Shown: positions 39,680-48,833 of the stretch, in pieces
How positions within the stretch are numbered: position 1 is the first letter of the stretch
Layout of the letters: every line of letters begins with the position of its first letter
From: Lysinibacillus sp. JNUCC-52
GTDB lineage: Bacteria; Bacillota; Bacilli; Bacillales_A; Planococcaceae
Direction of reading: 5' to 3'
DNA: 64,000 nt
NCBI RefSeq assembly: GCF_015999545.1
Contig: NZ_CP065546.1
Span: 558,001 to 622,000 of the forward strand
Made by a program: the position numbers and the translations under genes
The notes under the pieces: generated by a model
The model's database searches: none
What the model saw: only the letters and a program-made list of their open reading frames with translations
Told to the model about the DNA's origin: nothing

Positions 39680-39823
39680 ATGGGATACCAAGGAAATGTT
39701 GGAAACTACAACAACAGTTGTTATTATGGAGGCAATGAAGGCGGAGGTTATGGTTCTACATTTGTTTTAATCGTCGTTTTATTTATTCTATTAATCATTG
39801 TTGGAGCTACTTTTGTGTATTAA
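39680..39823 (+). CDS. yjcZ: YjcZ-family tiny sporulation membrane protein
   Basis: 47 aa; AGAAAGGAGGGA site. Gly/Tyr/Asn-rich start (MGYQGNVGNYNNSCYYGGNE) and the family's membrane helix [20 protein letters not shown]. Found in spore-forming Bacillales, where such proteins are made during sporulation. Confidence 0.9.
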   Translation: MGYQGNVGNYNNSCYYGGNEGGGYGSTFVLIVVLFILLIIVGATFVY

Positions 39824-40047
39824 TTTTTTTTAGTTTTACTAACAGTCTATTTTTAGCTAACAAATTTTATTGTAAAATCAACAAAAAAACTCTTACCCTT
39901 CTCTGAATGAAATCTCCAAGTTGTAACTTTCATTTTCAATTTATAAATTATATTTAATAGAACAAGATATATATCGCAAACTATTTTCACACTCTTTCAT
40001 ATAGTAATTATAGAAATAAATAAATTATAGAATGGAGGGAAGTAATT

Positions 40048-40167
40048 ATGTCTCAAGAATATTATGGTGGTAGTGGTAATGGTTATGGATCAGGTTCATC
40101 ATTTGCGTTAATTGTTGTACTATTTATCCTTTTAATTATTGTTGGTGCTACATTCATCTCATATTAA
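40048..40167 (+). CDS. yjcZ: YjcZ-family tiny sporulation membrane protein, second copy
   Basis: 39 aa; AATGGAGGGA site. Same layout as the gene 225 bp upstream, with a shorter Gly-rich head and the helix [20 protein letters not shown]. Likely a recent duplicate with its own promoter. Confidence 0.9.
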   Translation: MSQEYYGGSGNGYGSGSSFALIVVLFILLIIVGATFISY

Positions 40168-40179
40168 TATTTATAATGT

Positions 40180-40480
40180 TCACTGATTCTGTGCTCGCAT
40201 ATGAGCCCATAATTTTTCGGATAGCGTAAACTTATCCTTTGCCTACCATTCTTTCTTTTAAAGGTCACTGTTTAGGTGGCCTTTTTTTCATTCCCACCAG
40301 CTCTCATTACAATCTTAACTTTTGTTAGCGGTATGAGCTGCAACTGGGTGCTGTCTTAATGACTCAGTTCAAAATAATTCATAATTGTCCATGTATATTG
40401 TCCAATTAACGCTTAGAAAGCCCTCTCTAATCTTTTGCTTTAAATACCCGTATTAAATAAAGGTCCCAGAATAAGATATA
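40180..40480. other. Gene-free stretch with a terminator
   Basis: AGGTCACTGTTTAGGTGGCC followed by TTTTTTTC at about 40261-40288 is a weak terminator hairpin for the second yjcZ gene. Nothing else recognised. Confidence 0.4.
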
Positions 40481-40507
40481 ATAATGATTAGCTTAGGGGG
40501 GAATAAT

Positions 40508-40783
40508 TTGAGTAAAAATAAAGATATTACTGATCTTTTCTCAAACAATGAAATTGATGCTGCTAAGCTGGCAGTACTTGCTGGAATTTTTTCTACATTA
40601 GGTGATGGGCTAGCTACAATATCAGCAATTATGGCATTAGAGGGCGCGCAAGAATCAAATAATAATAATAGCAACAACAACAATAACAATAATGATGGCA
40701 ATTCAAACAAAATAGATGAATTAGAAAAGCAAGTTCAATATTTAACAAAAGAACTAAATAAACTAAAAAACTCTAGAAAGTAA
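40508..40783 (+). CDS. Small protein with an Asn microsatellite and coiled coil
   Basis: 91 aa from TTG 40508; AGGGGGG lies seven bases upstream, so the longer ATG frame (40484) would start ahead of its own site. A hydrophobic helix-rich part (AAKLAVLAGIFSTLGDGLAT, about 18-37), a run of about 12 Asn/Ser encoded by AAT/AAC triplets, and a C-terminal coiled coil (KIDELEKQVQYLTKELNKL). The triplet run could vary in length without shifting the frame. Function unknown. Confidence 0.65.
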   Translation: MSKNKDITDLFSNNEIDAAKLAVLAGIFSTLGDGLATISAIMALEGAQESNNNNSNNNNNNNDGNSNKIDELEKQVQYLTKELNKLKNSRK

Positions 40784-40874
40784 GCATTTTTCGATACTAC
40801 ATAATCTTACTAATACTCAATCCTACAATTTCGATTATTAATCATTCCGAATATAATTGATATACGGTCATTTC

Positions 40875-41022
40875 AACACCGTGTGGATGATGAAGCAAGA
40901 TGAAAATCCTTTTATCTTATGCCAATAAAGTAAAAAGATAAATGATGTTGCAACCGCATTAAGGAATATAAAAACTTTTTCAGTAGTTATTTTTCCTCTG
41001 CATTCATCAACACGGTGGTGTT
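40875..41022. repeat. Element bounded by imperfect 20-bp terminal inverted repeats
   Basis: AACACCGTGTGGATGATGAA (40875-40894) and TTCATCAACACGGTGGTGTT (41003-41022) are near reverse complements. The 108 bp between carry no ORF. Could be a miniature mobile element or a structured RNA; clear target-site duplications were not found. Confidence 0.4.
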
Positions 41023-41214
41023 ATTTTGCGTCCAATAACAAGGTTGCTATCTAACATCATGCCAAAATTCTCAACTTCAATTGTAAATTCTTATTTAACA
41101 TATATTTAATAAGTAGTTATTTGAAGAGATTTTTATTATATACTTTATAGAATCGTTCCAATAAAATGTAAACAATAGGACTGGCTCGTGCGAAACGGAG
41201 GAATATTATCTAAT

Positions 41215-41319
41215 ATGAAGAAATTATTTGTATGCTCAATCTTACTATTTTCACTATCTTTTTTACTTGTTGGATGTGGTAGTAAAAATGTTCCTTACGA
41301 CTATGAATATGATAGATAA
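41215..41319 (+). CDS. Tiny lipoprotein
   Basis: 34 aa; CGGAGGA site. Signal helix MKKLFVCSILLFSLSFLLVG followed by the lipobox cysteine (LVGC) and only 14 residues (GSKNVPYDYEYDR). A 41328-41364 palindrome follows directly and may terminate it. Could be a complete short lipoprotein or a remnant. Confidence 0.6.
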   Translation: MKKLFVCSILLFSLSFLLVGCGSKNVPYDYEYDR

Positions 41320-41327
41320 AATGGTGT

Positions 41328-41364
41328 CAGGCACTCAAACAATTTAGAATTGTTTGAGTGCCTG
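41328..41364. repeat. Palindromic repeat, copy 1
   Basis: 17-bp perfect arms (CAGGCACTCAAACAATT and complement) around TAG. Shared with 41817-41861 and, with one changed base pair and centre, 42679-42723. Confidence 0.8.
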
Positions 41365-41820
41365 CTACTTCGAGGGGGAGATTTTATTAGTACACGCAGA
41401 CTTCATATTTGGCAGCCCGTAACATGTTTACAAAGGGCTCAAATCGTAAATGCTCAATTAAATTATAGTGATCGTGGTTTATATTTAACATTAACAGATA
41501 TTAACGGATCTGAAGTTGATATTATATACGATAAAATTTCTCCAATACAAGATTTTGTTTGGTCTTTCAGATATGCTGGCGAAATCCCAAGGTCGGACCT
41601 ATTCCCACTTGTTAACGAATCCATCGAACAAAATCCACCTACTAATCCATGTGCTGAGTGGTTTTACAAAATGAGCAATTCAGATTATATTGAGTGGTTT
41701 GATCAATTACCTTGGATAGGAAGTAAAGAGATACCCAACGTAGAACATCATATCTATTGTTACAATGATGGAATTTTTGAAGTTATTAGTGATTACGAAC
41801 CTCGTTTTGTTATTAAGTGA
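41350..41820 (+). CDS. Hypothetical protein bracketed by palindromes
   Basis: The open frame starts at a TTG inside palindrome 1; the only good ribosome site (GAGGGGGAG, 41371-41379) is followed by ATT (41386), not ATG, so translation starts at ATT or the 5' end has been disrupted. The product, about 144 aa, is Trp/Tyr-rich (LHIWQPVTCLQRAQIVNAQL, EWFYKMSNSDYIEWFDQLPW). The stop codon TGA is formed by palindrome 2. Family not recognised. Confidence 0.5.
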   Translation: MFECLLLRGGDFISTRRLHIWQPVTCLQRAQIVNAQLNYSDRGLYLTLTDINGSEVDIIYDKISPIQDFVWSFRYAGEIPRSDLFPLVNESIEQNPPTNPCAEWFYKMSNSDYIEWFDQLPWIGSKEIPNVEHHIYCYNDGIFEVISDYEPRFVIK

Positions 41821-41861
41821 CAGGCACTCAAACAATTTAGAATTGTTTGAGTGCCTGTCAC
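41817..41861. repeat. Palindromic repeat, copy 2
   Basis: 21-bp perfect arms (GTGACAGGCACTCAAACAAT...) around TAG. Its first bases (gTGAc) supply the stop codon of the upstream hypothetical gene; as a strong hairpin it can also stop transcription from both sides. Confidence 0.85.
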
Positions 41862-41865
41862 ACTT

Positions 41866-42606
41866 CTATTGCGCGGTACCACGAATCGTTGCGTAGTTTA
41901 ATTTACCTGCTATAATAGCCCTTTCAGCAATTATTTTTGCTTCTTCTTGTGTGTTATACCAACCGCTAATAAACCGCCAACCATTTACATTTGAACTATC
42001 TTTCACTTGTTCTACGTACGATAAATATTTCTGTTTTATTGCCTCATTCATTGCCACAACCATTGCTTCTTGACTACTGTATTTCCCACTTTGAATACGA
42101 AATTTTTTTGGCTCCCTATCAATTTCGACATATTCGATTTTTTTACTTACATCAACTGTCGCTATAGGCTTTAAAAAAAGTGCTATTTCGTCCATACGAC
42201 GGTTAACAAGCCCTTGAAGCTTTTTCCCTCTTGCGTAGATGTATAACAACATCTCTTTGGTTACTTGTTCCCATTGCCTATTATTCAAGTATTCTAATAG
42301 CATACTGTTTCTTAGAATGTAGCGTCCTAAATTATATTGGAAACTTGCAAGGGCATCATACTGATTTTGGTTAAGAGGAACATTAACATAGTATTCTATT
42401 GTATTTGCATGTTCTTGTGCTTGCTTTCTCAGTAATTCCCACGCTTCTTCTCTGGAAATCGTCTGTCCCTTTTCTACTAATTTTCCACTTGGCCATTTTG
42501 TTGTACCATAACCAATTGTCCAAACATTATCTGAACCTACATATGCATCGGCGCGAAACCCTTCCCATTTTGCAATGAGCGTTAGTGCATTATTTGAAAT
42601 CTCCAT
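41866..42606 (-). CDS. GH24 (T4-type) lysozyme with a C-terminal SPOR-like domain
   Basis: 246 aa from ATG 42606 (AGAGGAGG upstream). Lysozyme domain (about 1-145): Glu in LIAKWEGFRADAY (near 13), Asp/Thr in DNVWTIGYGTTKW, then LNQNQYDALASFQYNLG. The C-terminal 80 residues contain SPOR-like repeats (KFRIQSGKYSSQEAMVVAMN and WRFISGWYNTQEEAKIIAE) that bind denuded peptidoglycan. No secretion signal is present, as in phage endolysins. It may be a prophage remnant endolysin or a host autolysin. Confidence 0.85.
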   Translation of the reverse strand: MEISNNALTLIAKWEGFRADAYVGSDNVWTIGYGTTKWPSGKLVEKGQTISREEAWELLRKQAQEHANTIEYYVNVPLNQNQYDALASFQYNLGRYILRNSMLLEYLNNRQWEQVTKEMLLYIYARGKKLQGLVNRRMDEIALFLKPIATVDVSKKIEYVEIDREPKKFRIQSGKYSSQEAMVVAMNEAIKQKYLSYVEQVKDSSNVNGWRFISGWYNTQEEAKIIAERAIIAGKLNYATIRGTAQ

Positions 42607-42678
42607 ATTAAATCCTCCTCTCACTATTTTTAATTTCTGCACCTTCTCTAGCATATTCAATTCCCGATGTAATGGAAT

Positions 42679-42723
42679 GTGCCTGACACTCAAACAATTC
42701 TGAATTGTTTGAGTGTCAGGCAC
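42679..42723. repeat. Palindromic repeat, copy 3
   Basis: Perfect 22-bp arms (GTGCCTGACACTCAAACAAT...) around a single T, 45 bp in all. The LysR-type gene ends inside it (its TGA is part of the palindrome), as the hypothetical gene does with copy 2. Confidence 0.85.
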
Positions 42724-43534
42724 CCCTATCCTTAATAAACTTTTCTAACTCGTTGATTCTTTCTTTTAATTGAGTTTCTTTCGCCAAAAAATAAAAATTT
42801 CGAGTATATTTTGGGGATAGTGGTTGCCAATTAACGCCTTCTGGTACAACTTTTTGTGAAATAACGGTTTGCCCAATTCCCTCCTTTAACAGCGCCGCTA
42901 TCATCTCATTGTTATTAAGATAAATATGTATCGGTTTCAAATTATTTTCTTTTACATACATATCCGAATAAAATTGTGTCCCCGAATCCTCTTCACGGTT
43001 TAACCAGTAACTAGATTCAGGATTACCAGCTAACACAAGTTGATCTATATTTAATAGGCTTCGTTTCAAGCTACCTGTATCCACTATTTTTTCGATAAAC
43101 CCTAAGTCCGCTTCGTTTTGTTTTAATCGCTTCACTACTTCTTCTGAATTCATCAATTGTAAGGAAAAATCTATATCTGGAAAGTTCTCTAAAAGAGACT
43201 TCATTATATTTGGAAGAAAGTAAATACCACACGTATTTGAACAGGCAATACGGCATTTTGTTCGGACGATTTCTTTTTCTTTGTTATTAAGTGTTTCTAT
43301 CGTATCTTCCCAGTTATCTAGAATACTTTGCGCTCGTCTATAAAGAAAATCAGCATCCCTCGTTGGAATAATTTCGTGTCGCCCTTTTCTAGTAAAGAGA
43401 GTTACATCTAACTTTTTCTCTAAATTAAGTATTTGAGTAGATATTGTTGGTTGTGATAAATATAATTCTTCCGCTGCCTTTGTAAAGTTTTTCAATTCAT
43501 ATACTTTCACAAATGTTTTTAAACTTTGAAACAT
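42716..43534 (-). CDS. LysR-type regulator
   Basis: 272 aa. N-terminal winged helix (about 1-60, NFTKAAEELYLSQPTISTQI) and a periplasmic-binding-like effector domain (about 90-270). Slightly short (family about 290 aa): the last residues (KDRGA) and the stop are made by palindrome 3, so the original C-terminus may have been replaced. It diverges from the TDT transporter gene and probably regulates it. Confidence 0.88.
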   Translation of the reverse strand: MFQSLKTFVKVYELKNFTKAAEELYLSQPTISTQILNLEKKLDVTLFTRKGRHEIIPTRDADFLYRRAQSILDNWEDTIETLNNKEKEIVRTKCRIACSNTCGIYFLPNIMKSLLENFPDIDFSLQLMNSEEVVKRLKQNEADLGFIEKIVDTGSLKRSLLNIDQLVLAGNPESSYWLNREEDSGTQFYSDMYVKENNLKPIHIYLNNNEMIAALLKEGIGQTVISQKVVPEGVNWQPLSPKYTRNFYFLAKETQLKERINELEKFIKDRGA

Positions 43535-43571
43535 TAACGACCCTCCAATTCAATTATTGGATTTCTTAATA

Positions 43572-43592
43572 ATTGATATCCAAATTATCAAT
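43572..43592. promoter_or_regulatory. Candidate LysR operator between lysR and the TDT transporter
   Basis: ATTGATA-N7-TATCAAT, a perfect 7-bp inverted repeat containing the T-N11-A pattern of LysR-type sites, in the 131-bp divergent promoter region. Confidence 0.6.
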
Positions 43593-43665
43593 TTCACAAA
43601 TAGTATAATCCGATTTACAATGTTTATACAAGGTAAAATTGAATTAAACAACCGGAGGGAACATA

Positions 43666-44619
43666 ATGAAAAGCTTTCTTAAAAACATTCCGATACCTAT
43701 TTGTGGCTTAATTTTAGCACTCGTTTCTTTAGGAAATCTTATAAAAACTGATGGCATGCCGAGATTTGGTATTTTAGTAGGCCTTATAGGAATGGCGCTA
43801 ATGTGCTTAGTGATATTTAAACTGATCTTCACATTTAAACATACACTTTCTGTTTTAAAAAATCCGATTGTAGCTTCAGTAGCTCCTACTTTTACAATGG
43901 GATTAATGATTATTTGTACTTATTTTCTTGAAGTTGATTGGCTTACACCTTATTTGTCATATATATGGCTAAGTATTGTTATCGTACATTTTATGTTAAT
44001 GGCTTATTTCACATATTTTTTCTTAATAACACAATCAGTAAAAATCCATCACGTCTATCCTAGCTGGTTTATCACTTATGTAGGGATTGGTGTTATTACG
44101 GTCACATCATGTAATTTTTATCCTGCATTTGGTCGTTGGATTTTCTGGATTGCATTATCTTTATATTTAGTGTTATTACCGATTATTTTGCATCGTGTCT
44201 TTACTATAAAAAATATGGAGGATTCTACACTTCCTCTCATTACAATTATTGCGGCGCCTGGATCTCTTTGTTTAACAGGCTATTTAAATGCCTTTGATAA
44301 TAAAAATATCCTGATTGTCACATTGCTATTTGGTTTATCCCAAGGCCTATATTTTCTTATTTTGACACAGCTTCCTAAATTACTAGCAATTGATTTTTAC
44401 CCAAGCTATGCAGGATTTACGTTTCCTTTAGTCATTTCAGCAACTGCCATCACTGCAGCTACCAATTTTTATAACCAACTAGGATTTACTTCAGTACTGT
44501 TCCATTGGGTTTCCATTCTTGAATCGATTATCGCGTTTATTATAGTCTTTTATGTTTTATATAAATATGTAATTTTTCTTACAAAACAATATATTGATAC
44601 TAGAACAAATCCGATTTAA
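43666..44619 (+). CDS. TDT/TehA-family transporter
   Basis: 317 aa, about 10 membrane segments. The start (IPIPICGLILALVSLGNL) and repeated SLAC1/TehA-type helices with conserved Phe/Gly patterns fit the tellurite-resistance/dicarboxylate transporter family. Possible roles are organic acid or tellurite/sulfite export. Divergent LysR neighbour. Confidence 0.82.
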   Translation: MKSFLKNIPIPICGLILALVSLGNLIKTDGMPRFGILVGLIGMALMCLVIFKLIFTFKHTLSVLKNPIVASVAPTFTMGLMIICTYFLEVDWLTPYLSYIWLSIVIVHFMLMAYFTYFFLITQSVKIHHVYPSWFITYVGIGVITVTSCNFYPAFGRWIFWIALSLYLVLLPIILHRVFTIKNMEDSTLPLITIIAAPGSLCLTGYLNAFDNKNILIVTLLFGLSQGLYFLILTQLPKLLAIDFYPSYAGFTFPLVISATAITAATNFYNQLGFTSVLFHWVSILESIIAFIIVFYVLYKYVIFLTKQYIDTRTNPI

Positions 44620-44646
44620 CTAGTATTCCTATTAGGTCATACAAAA

Positions 44647-44673
44647 AAAGCAACCCCATAAGGTTGCTTTTAA
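44647..44673 (+). terminator. Terminator of the TDT transporter gene
   Basis: AAAAGCAACC / GGTTGCTTTT hairpin with T-run. Confidence 0.8.
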
Positions 44674-44747
44674 TTTTCCCGAGGGCCAATTTTTCGCACA
44701 TTAATTTCCAAATGTAGTATGATTTAAGCAGGGAGTGTGATAATATT

Positions 44748-45281
44748 TTGTTGGTAAAAATGAAAAAACACGATTTTAATTTAACGACTTCTGACTTAAG
44801 TAACAAATGCTTTGAGCCCCTTATTTATCTTTATAAAATGGGCATATCCAATGAAACGGATACCATCCATTTTAAAGAACAATTTTACATGCAATTATCC
44901 CAAGGACAAAAGGCTTTATTTGTATTTTATACGTACTATAATCACGCCAGTAAATCGCTGATTGAATTTTATTGGTGGAGTGCCTATTATTACGCCCAAC
45001 CTAAAAGTTGGCTAGCGCTCAAAGCCAGTGCTAAATATTTTGAGGATGAGTCCTTGCTAGCACTTTTTGAAAAGATTGAACAAGTTTTTCTACAAAATAA
45101 TTATCCGAACACTTTAGAAAACTTTACTGTTATACGTGAAGACCTAGATAAAAACAAAGAAATTCAAGCTTCTATTATTCCGCTCCATACTATGTTTGAC
45201 CAAATCACACCATTAACAGTTAGAAAGATAAATGACCTTATTGAAAAACACATACAGGATTTTGTTGAATTGATAGATTAG
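44748..45281 (+). CDS. Hypothetical helical protein
   Basis: Up to 177 aa; the frame opens at TTG 44748, with ATG 44760 as another start; GGGAGTG lies upstream. Aromatic-rich helix FYTYYNHASKSLIEFYWWSA (about 60-79). No catalytic motif; family unknown. Followed by a strong terminator. Confidence 0.6.
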   Translation: MLVKMKKHDFNLTTSDLSNKCFEPLIYLYKMGISNETDTIHFKEQFYMQLSQGQKALFVFYTYYNHASKSLIEFYWWSAYYYAQPKSWLALKASAKYFEDESLLALFEKIEQVFLQNNYPNTLENFTVIREDLDKNKEIQASIIPLHTMFDQITPLTVRKINDLIEKHIQDFVELID

Positions 45282-45290
45282 ATTGCCCAT

Positions 45291-45322
45291 ACAGCATCCT
45301 TCTCCAAGGATGCTGTATTTTT
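45291..45322 (+). terminator. Terminator shared by two converging genes
   Basis: ACAGCATCCTT / AAGGATGCTGT hairpin with TTTTTA on the plus strand; it also lies just past the stop of the leftward ABC gene. Confidence 0.8.
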
Positions 45323-45986
45323 AAATAAGCTGTGTCGTTCTATTTGTATTAATAGTATGAAGAGCTAACTCCCCTGCATCCATTTTGTAAACCTCATCGC
45401 AAAGTAAAGCAATATCTTCAGGATTATGGCTCGCTAAAAGAATGGTTATTTCCTGCTTTTTAAAGTTAAGAATCATCTCTCGCATTTCCGATACACCTGA
45501 TTCATCCAGCCCATTCATCGGTTCATCCAATAATAGTAATTTTGGTTTCTCCATAATCGCTTGTGCAATCCCTAATCTTTGCCTCATGCCCAAAGAATAT
45601 TTACGAACTGGTCCTTTATCATTAAAATCAAGTCCAACCAGTGTCAGTACATTCTCAATATCCTTATCATTAATTTTGTTTTGTATCGAGGCGAGTATTT
45701 TTAAGTTTTGAAAACCTGAATAATGGGTCAGAAATCCTGGCGTATCTAACAGTGCACCAAAGGATTTCGGAAAATTACCTTTCCCGATAATGTCACCAAA
45801 CACACTTACAGTGCCACTACTCGGAACAAAAAGTCCTGCAATCATCTTAAATAATAGACTTTTGCCTGAACCGTTTCTACCGACAATCCCATAAATTCCA
45901 GGTTTATCAATGACTAATGTTATATTTTTCAGCAGCTCACGGCCCTTTATCTTTTTATACAAATTGTGTATTTCGAGTATTGTCAT
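45321..45986 (-). CDS. ABC transporter ATP-binding protein
   Basis: 221 aa; AGGGGGG site. Walker A GRNGSGKS (about 37-44), signature YSLGMRQRLG (about 134-143), Walker B LLLLDEPMNG (about 154-163) and H-loop ASHN. Last gene of a four-gene exporter operon with three permease genes, like peptide or antibiotic exporters of the ABC-2 type. Confidence 0.92.
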   Translation of the reverse strand: MTILEIHNLYKKIKGRELLKNITLVIDKPGIYGIVGRNGSGKSLLFKMIAGLFVPSSGTVSVFGDIIGKGNFPKSFGALLDTPGFLTHYSGFQNLKILASIQNKINDKDIENVLTLVGLDFNDKGPVRKYSLGMRQRLGIAQAIMEKPKLLLLDEPMNGLDESGVSEMREMILNFKKQEITILLASHNPEDIALLCDEVYKMDAGELALHTINTNRTTQLI

Positions 45987-46006
45987 TTATACAACCCCCT
46001 TTTATA

Positions 46007-46793
46007 TCAAATACCAACTATTTTTTCTCGTAGATTAATAAAAAGTATAGAAAGCACACAATAGGACAAAACGATACATAGCAGGATTATACTATTAGAC
46101 CAAGCAGAAGTTACCTCCCTGCATTTCTCTCAAACCGAGCAGGAAATACGTTAACGGTAAAAATTTTAGTAAGGATGGAAACAAATAACCGATAGTAGCC
46201 GATGCAATCATACTAATAATAACGGTGAACATTGCGAAGGCAGCATTATGAATAATAAACGAAAAAATCGTGTGGACAATAAGTAATAACAATAACGTCA
46301 AGATAAATAGCGTAAAATGATTCAACAGCTCTTGCCATCCATTCGTGCTTAGGAACAACGATAATCCTGTATTACTTTGACCTTCGATTTGACTATTAAA
46401 AAAGAAAATAACCATTCCCGTAACCCCATAAGCTATTCCAACTGTTCCAACTAAACTGATGCATATTGCAATAAACATACTATGAAAGCAATGACGATAG
46501 CTTTTCATTCTTAGAATGAGGTACGTTGGATGATCACGCAACTCACGCAAAATAAACGAACTAAAAAATAGAAGGATAGGGATAATAATTAATAACCAAC
46601 GTAACAAGTCGAATTGGATATTTAAAGGCATATAGAACATAAATACAATCCGATTTGCATAGCCATTTGGGATGAGATCTCCATATGTGGTATGAACAAG
46701 AATACCATTCAGTACAAAAACGCCAACGATACATAGAACATACGTAGGTTTAAAGAAAGAACATAAATAATAGAAAATTAATTTTTTTAGCAT
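46007..46793 (-). pseudogene. ABC-2 type permease with a C-terminal frameshift
   Basis: The open frame gives 232 aa (about six membrane segments) ending REMQGGNFCLV at 46095. In the next frame the sequence continues EVTSAWSNSIILLCIVLSYC and VLSILFINLREKIVGI to a TGA at 46007, clearly the missing last membrane helix. So one extra base (or two lost) near 46115 truncated the protein. The transporter may be inactive. Confidence 0.7.
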
Positions 46794-47593
46794 TATTTTC
46801 TCTCTCCAATATACATATCCTTATGATTGATACAGCAATACCCAATTAAATAAAGTATGAAAATTAACACAATCCAATATAGTAGAATTGGATATGGATA
46901 ATCGGTTATGTCAGAAATTGAGCTAGTGGTATATTGAAAAACATTGATATGGTCATAAAATAAATAAGAAGAAATAGGCGTTATTTTTGAAAGGAACACA
47001 CCTATATTCAACATGTTGACTAAAAGAACGACTAAACAGGCTAATAATATCCGTCCTGTAAACAAGTAGCTTATGTAAAAAAGCATTCCGAAAAAACATA
47101 AAAACAACCATAATAGTACGACTGACATCGTAGTTAAGAAAATAGGTGTGCTATTACTTAATAGCTCAGTATGATGTTTATAGTAATGAACACTATAATT
47201 ACTCCATTGATTCTTAAAATCTAATACAAATACAGCTTCGAGTACCATTATTGCCACAAGCATTAAACAGAAGTATGTAGCTGACTTTACCACTCGTAAA
47301 AGGTTTGCATGATACCATTGCCGTTTCGTATAAAATCGAATTAACAAATAGTTTTGCACATTCCCTAATGAAAATAACGATATAAGAATCATTAAAAATG
47401 CAGGCAAGATAGAATAAAAAAGAGGATGAAACTCCGTAAGATGAAGTAATAAATCAAAGATATTTCCTTCGACTAATTTTGTTGATAGCAACAGATTATA
47501 GAAATATAACATCAACACAATATAAACGAAAACGATACTTTTATTAGCTGAATATAGCTTTAATCGTTTTTTACTCTTTAAACCGCTCTTCAA
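46793..47593 (-). CDS. ABC-2 type permease-like membrane protein
   Basis: 266 aa with about six membrane segments (N-terminal KLYSANKSIVFVYIVLMLYF onwards). Stop and start overlap with the next gene by one base; start overlaps the previous gene by 23 bp. Probably one of the membrane subunits of the exporter. Confidence 0.75.
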   Translation of the reverse strand: MKSGLKSKKRLKLYSANKSIVFVYIVLMLYFYNLLLSTKLVEGNIFDLLLHLTEFHPLFYSILPAFLMILISLFSLGNVQNYLLIRFYTKRQWYHANLLRVVKSATYFCLMLVAIMVLEAVFVLDFKNQWSNYSVHYYKHHTELLSNSTPIFLTTMSVVLLWLFLCFFGMLFYISYLFTGRILLACLVVLLVNMLNIGVFLSKITPISSYLFYDHINVFQYTTSSISDITDYPYPILLYWIVLIFILYLIGYCCINHKDMYIGERK

Positions 47594-48365
47594 TCTTTGT
47601 TGCCCCTCCTATAAAAAATAGTGTCATCCCCACTACAACAAGCACTACGCCGTATAGAAAAGTTTGGTCAATATGATATTGGTCAATGATATCCACATCA
47701 AACAATGCCATCGCATTTAAAGCAGGGTGAATTTTCGCCAATACTGTCACTGAAATAATAAGATAAATAAACGGTATAAATATCGCAATATATTTATTTT
47801 GAATTACCGCAGATATTCCTAAACCTAGAGTTGCAAATATCATCCCACAACAAAACATAATTCCGATCATTATCATCATCATGAGAATTGGTGAACTTAC
47901 ACCGATACTTTGAAAAAAAAGCACCGGTTCCAATCTTTGCTCGATTCTTAACATTGGTACATTTAATAGAAGCTTTAAAGCCATTAAAAAAATAAAAGCA
48001 ATAAAAGGGCCAATTGCAACAGCTACTCCTCCTGCAAGTGCATTTACAGCTAAACGAATTGTCATATAGCGGCTTTTTTTCATACGATATTGTATATAAT
48101 GATGGAAGCCTGTTTGAATATCTATTCGATAAGAATTCGCGAACGGCATACATGCAATAATAGGAAACGCAATAACGATAAAGGATGCCGTTCCAGCATT
48201 ATAGCCCTGTAAAAAGGCATATAAAATTGAAATCACCCCGCTATTAATCCATATTAATGCTTCCAGCATACCAATAAAAACGAGTAGAATAGAGGAGGCT
48301 ATTGTGATAAGTCCCATTCTGGATAATAATGCTCTTTTAAACTCTTGCCTAATATACATAATCAT
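47571..48365 (-). CDS. ABC-2 type permease-like membrane protein
   Basis: 264 aa with about six membrane segments; starts MIMYIRQEFKRALLSRMGLI with GAGGTG upstream. First gene of the exporter operon (48365 to 45321). Substrate unknown. Confidence 0.75.
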   Translation of the reverse strand: MIMYIRQEFKRALLSRMGLITIASSILLVFIGMLEALIWINSGVISILYAFLQGYNAGTASFIVIAFPIIACMPFANSYRIDIQTGFHHYIQYRMKKSRYMTIRLAVNALAGGVAVAIGPFIAFIFLMALKLLLNVPMLRIEQRLEPVLFFQSIGVSSPILMMMIMIGIMFCCGMIFATLGLGISAVIQNKYIAIFIPFIYLIISVTVLAKIHPALNAMALFDVDIIDQYHIDQTFLYGVVLVVVGMTLFFIGGATKIEERFKE

Positions 48366-48440
48366 CTCAACACCTCAACTTTCACCATTTCCAATCAATT
48401 GATTGAATGACCAAAAATTGAGTATCTTTTATCAAATCGA

Positions 48441-48833
48441 TTAATTAGGTGTCCACGTTCCTGCAGTATCGACTGTTTCTAACGTACCTGGAGAAGTTGA
48501 TATATTTAAATAAACATTCTCCCCTACTAAAGAACTAGCATTTCCTAAATAATCCATTACAATAACTTTGCGCTCTTTGTATGCTTCTTTTTTTGTAACA
48601 TTTCTAGTCCCCTTTTCAACCCATTATACCAATTTGCCTTTCTGAATATACGACACTAAATTGTAAGCACTGCCCGTAGTTTCTTTAATAGCATCATTGG
48701 TCTCTAAATCATTTATAATTTGAACTTTCCCTGAATATTGGTGATATGTTGGGGACGCATTTGCAAATGAACCAAACCCTATAGTCAACAAACTAACAGC
48801 TACAATACTGGCAAAAAGTTTAAACTTCTTCAT
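48441..48833 (-). pseudogene. Secreted small protein gene with an in-frame TAA stop
   Basis: GGAGGAGAG site and ATG 48833. Signal peptide (about 1-26, ending FANAS), then 43 residues to a TAA at 48626-48624. The same frame continues for 60 codons (WVEKGTRNVTKKEAYKERKV onwards to TAGTWTPN). One change (for example CAA to TAA) explains the stop. It lies just before the damaged exporter operon, which could have been its partner. Confidence 0.65.

Noticed and set aside
40660-40700. Phase-variable simple repeat in the Asn-repeat gene
   Set aside because: The unit is a triplet, so length changes do not switch the frame on or off.
40453-40710. Leftward Leu-rich ORF over the Asn-repeat gene
   Set aside because: The Leu run is the complement of the Asn triplets; the rightward frame has the ribosome site.
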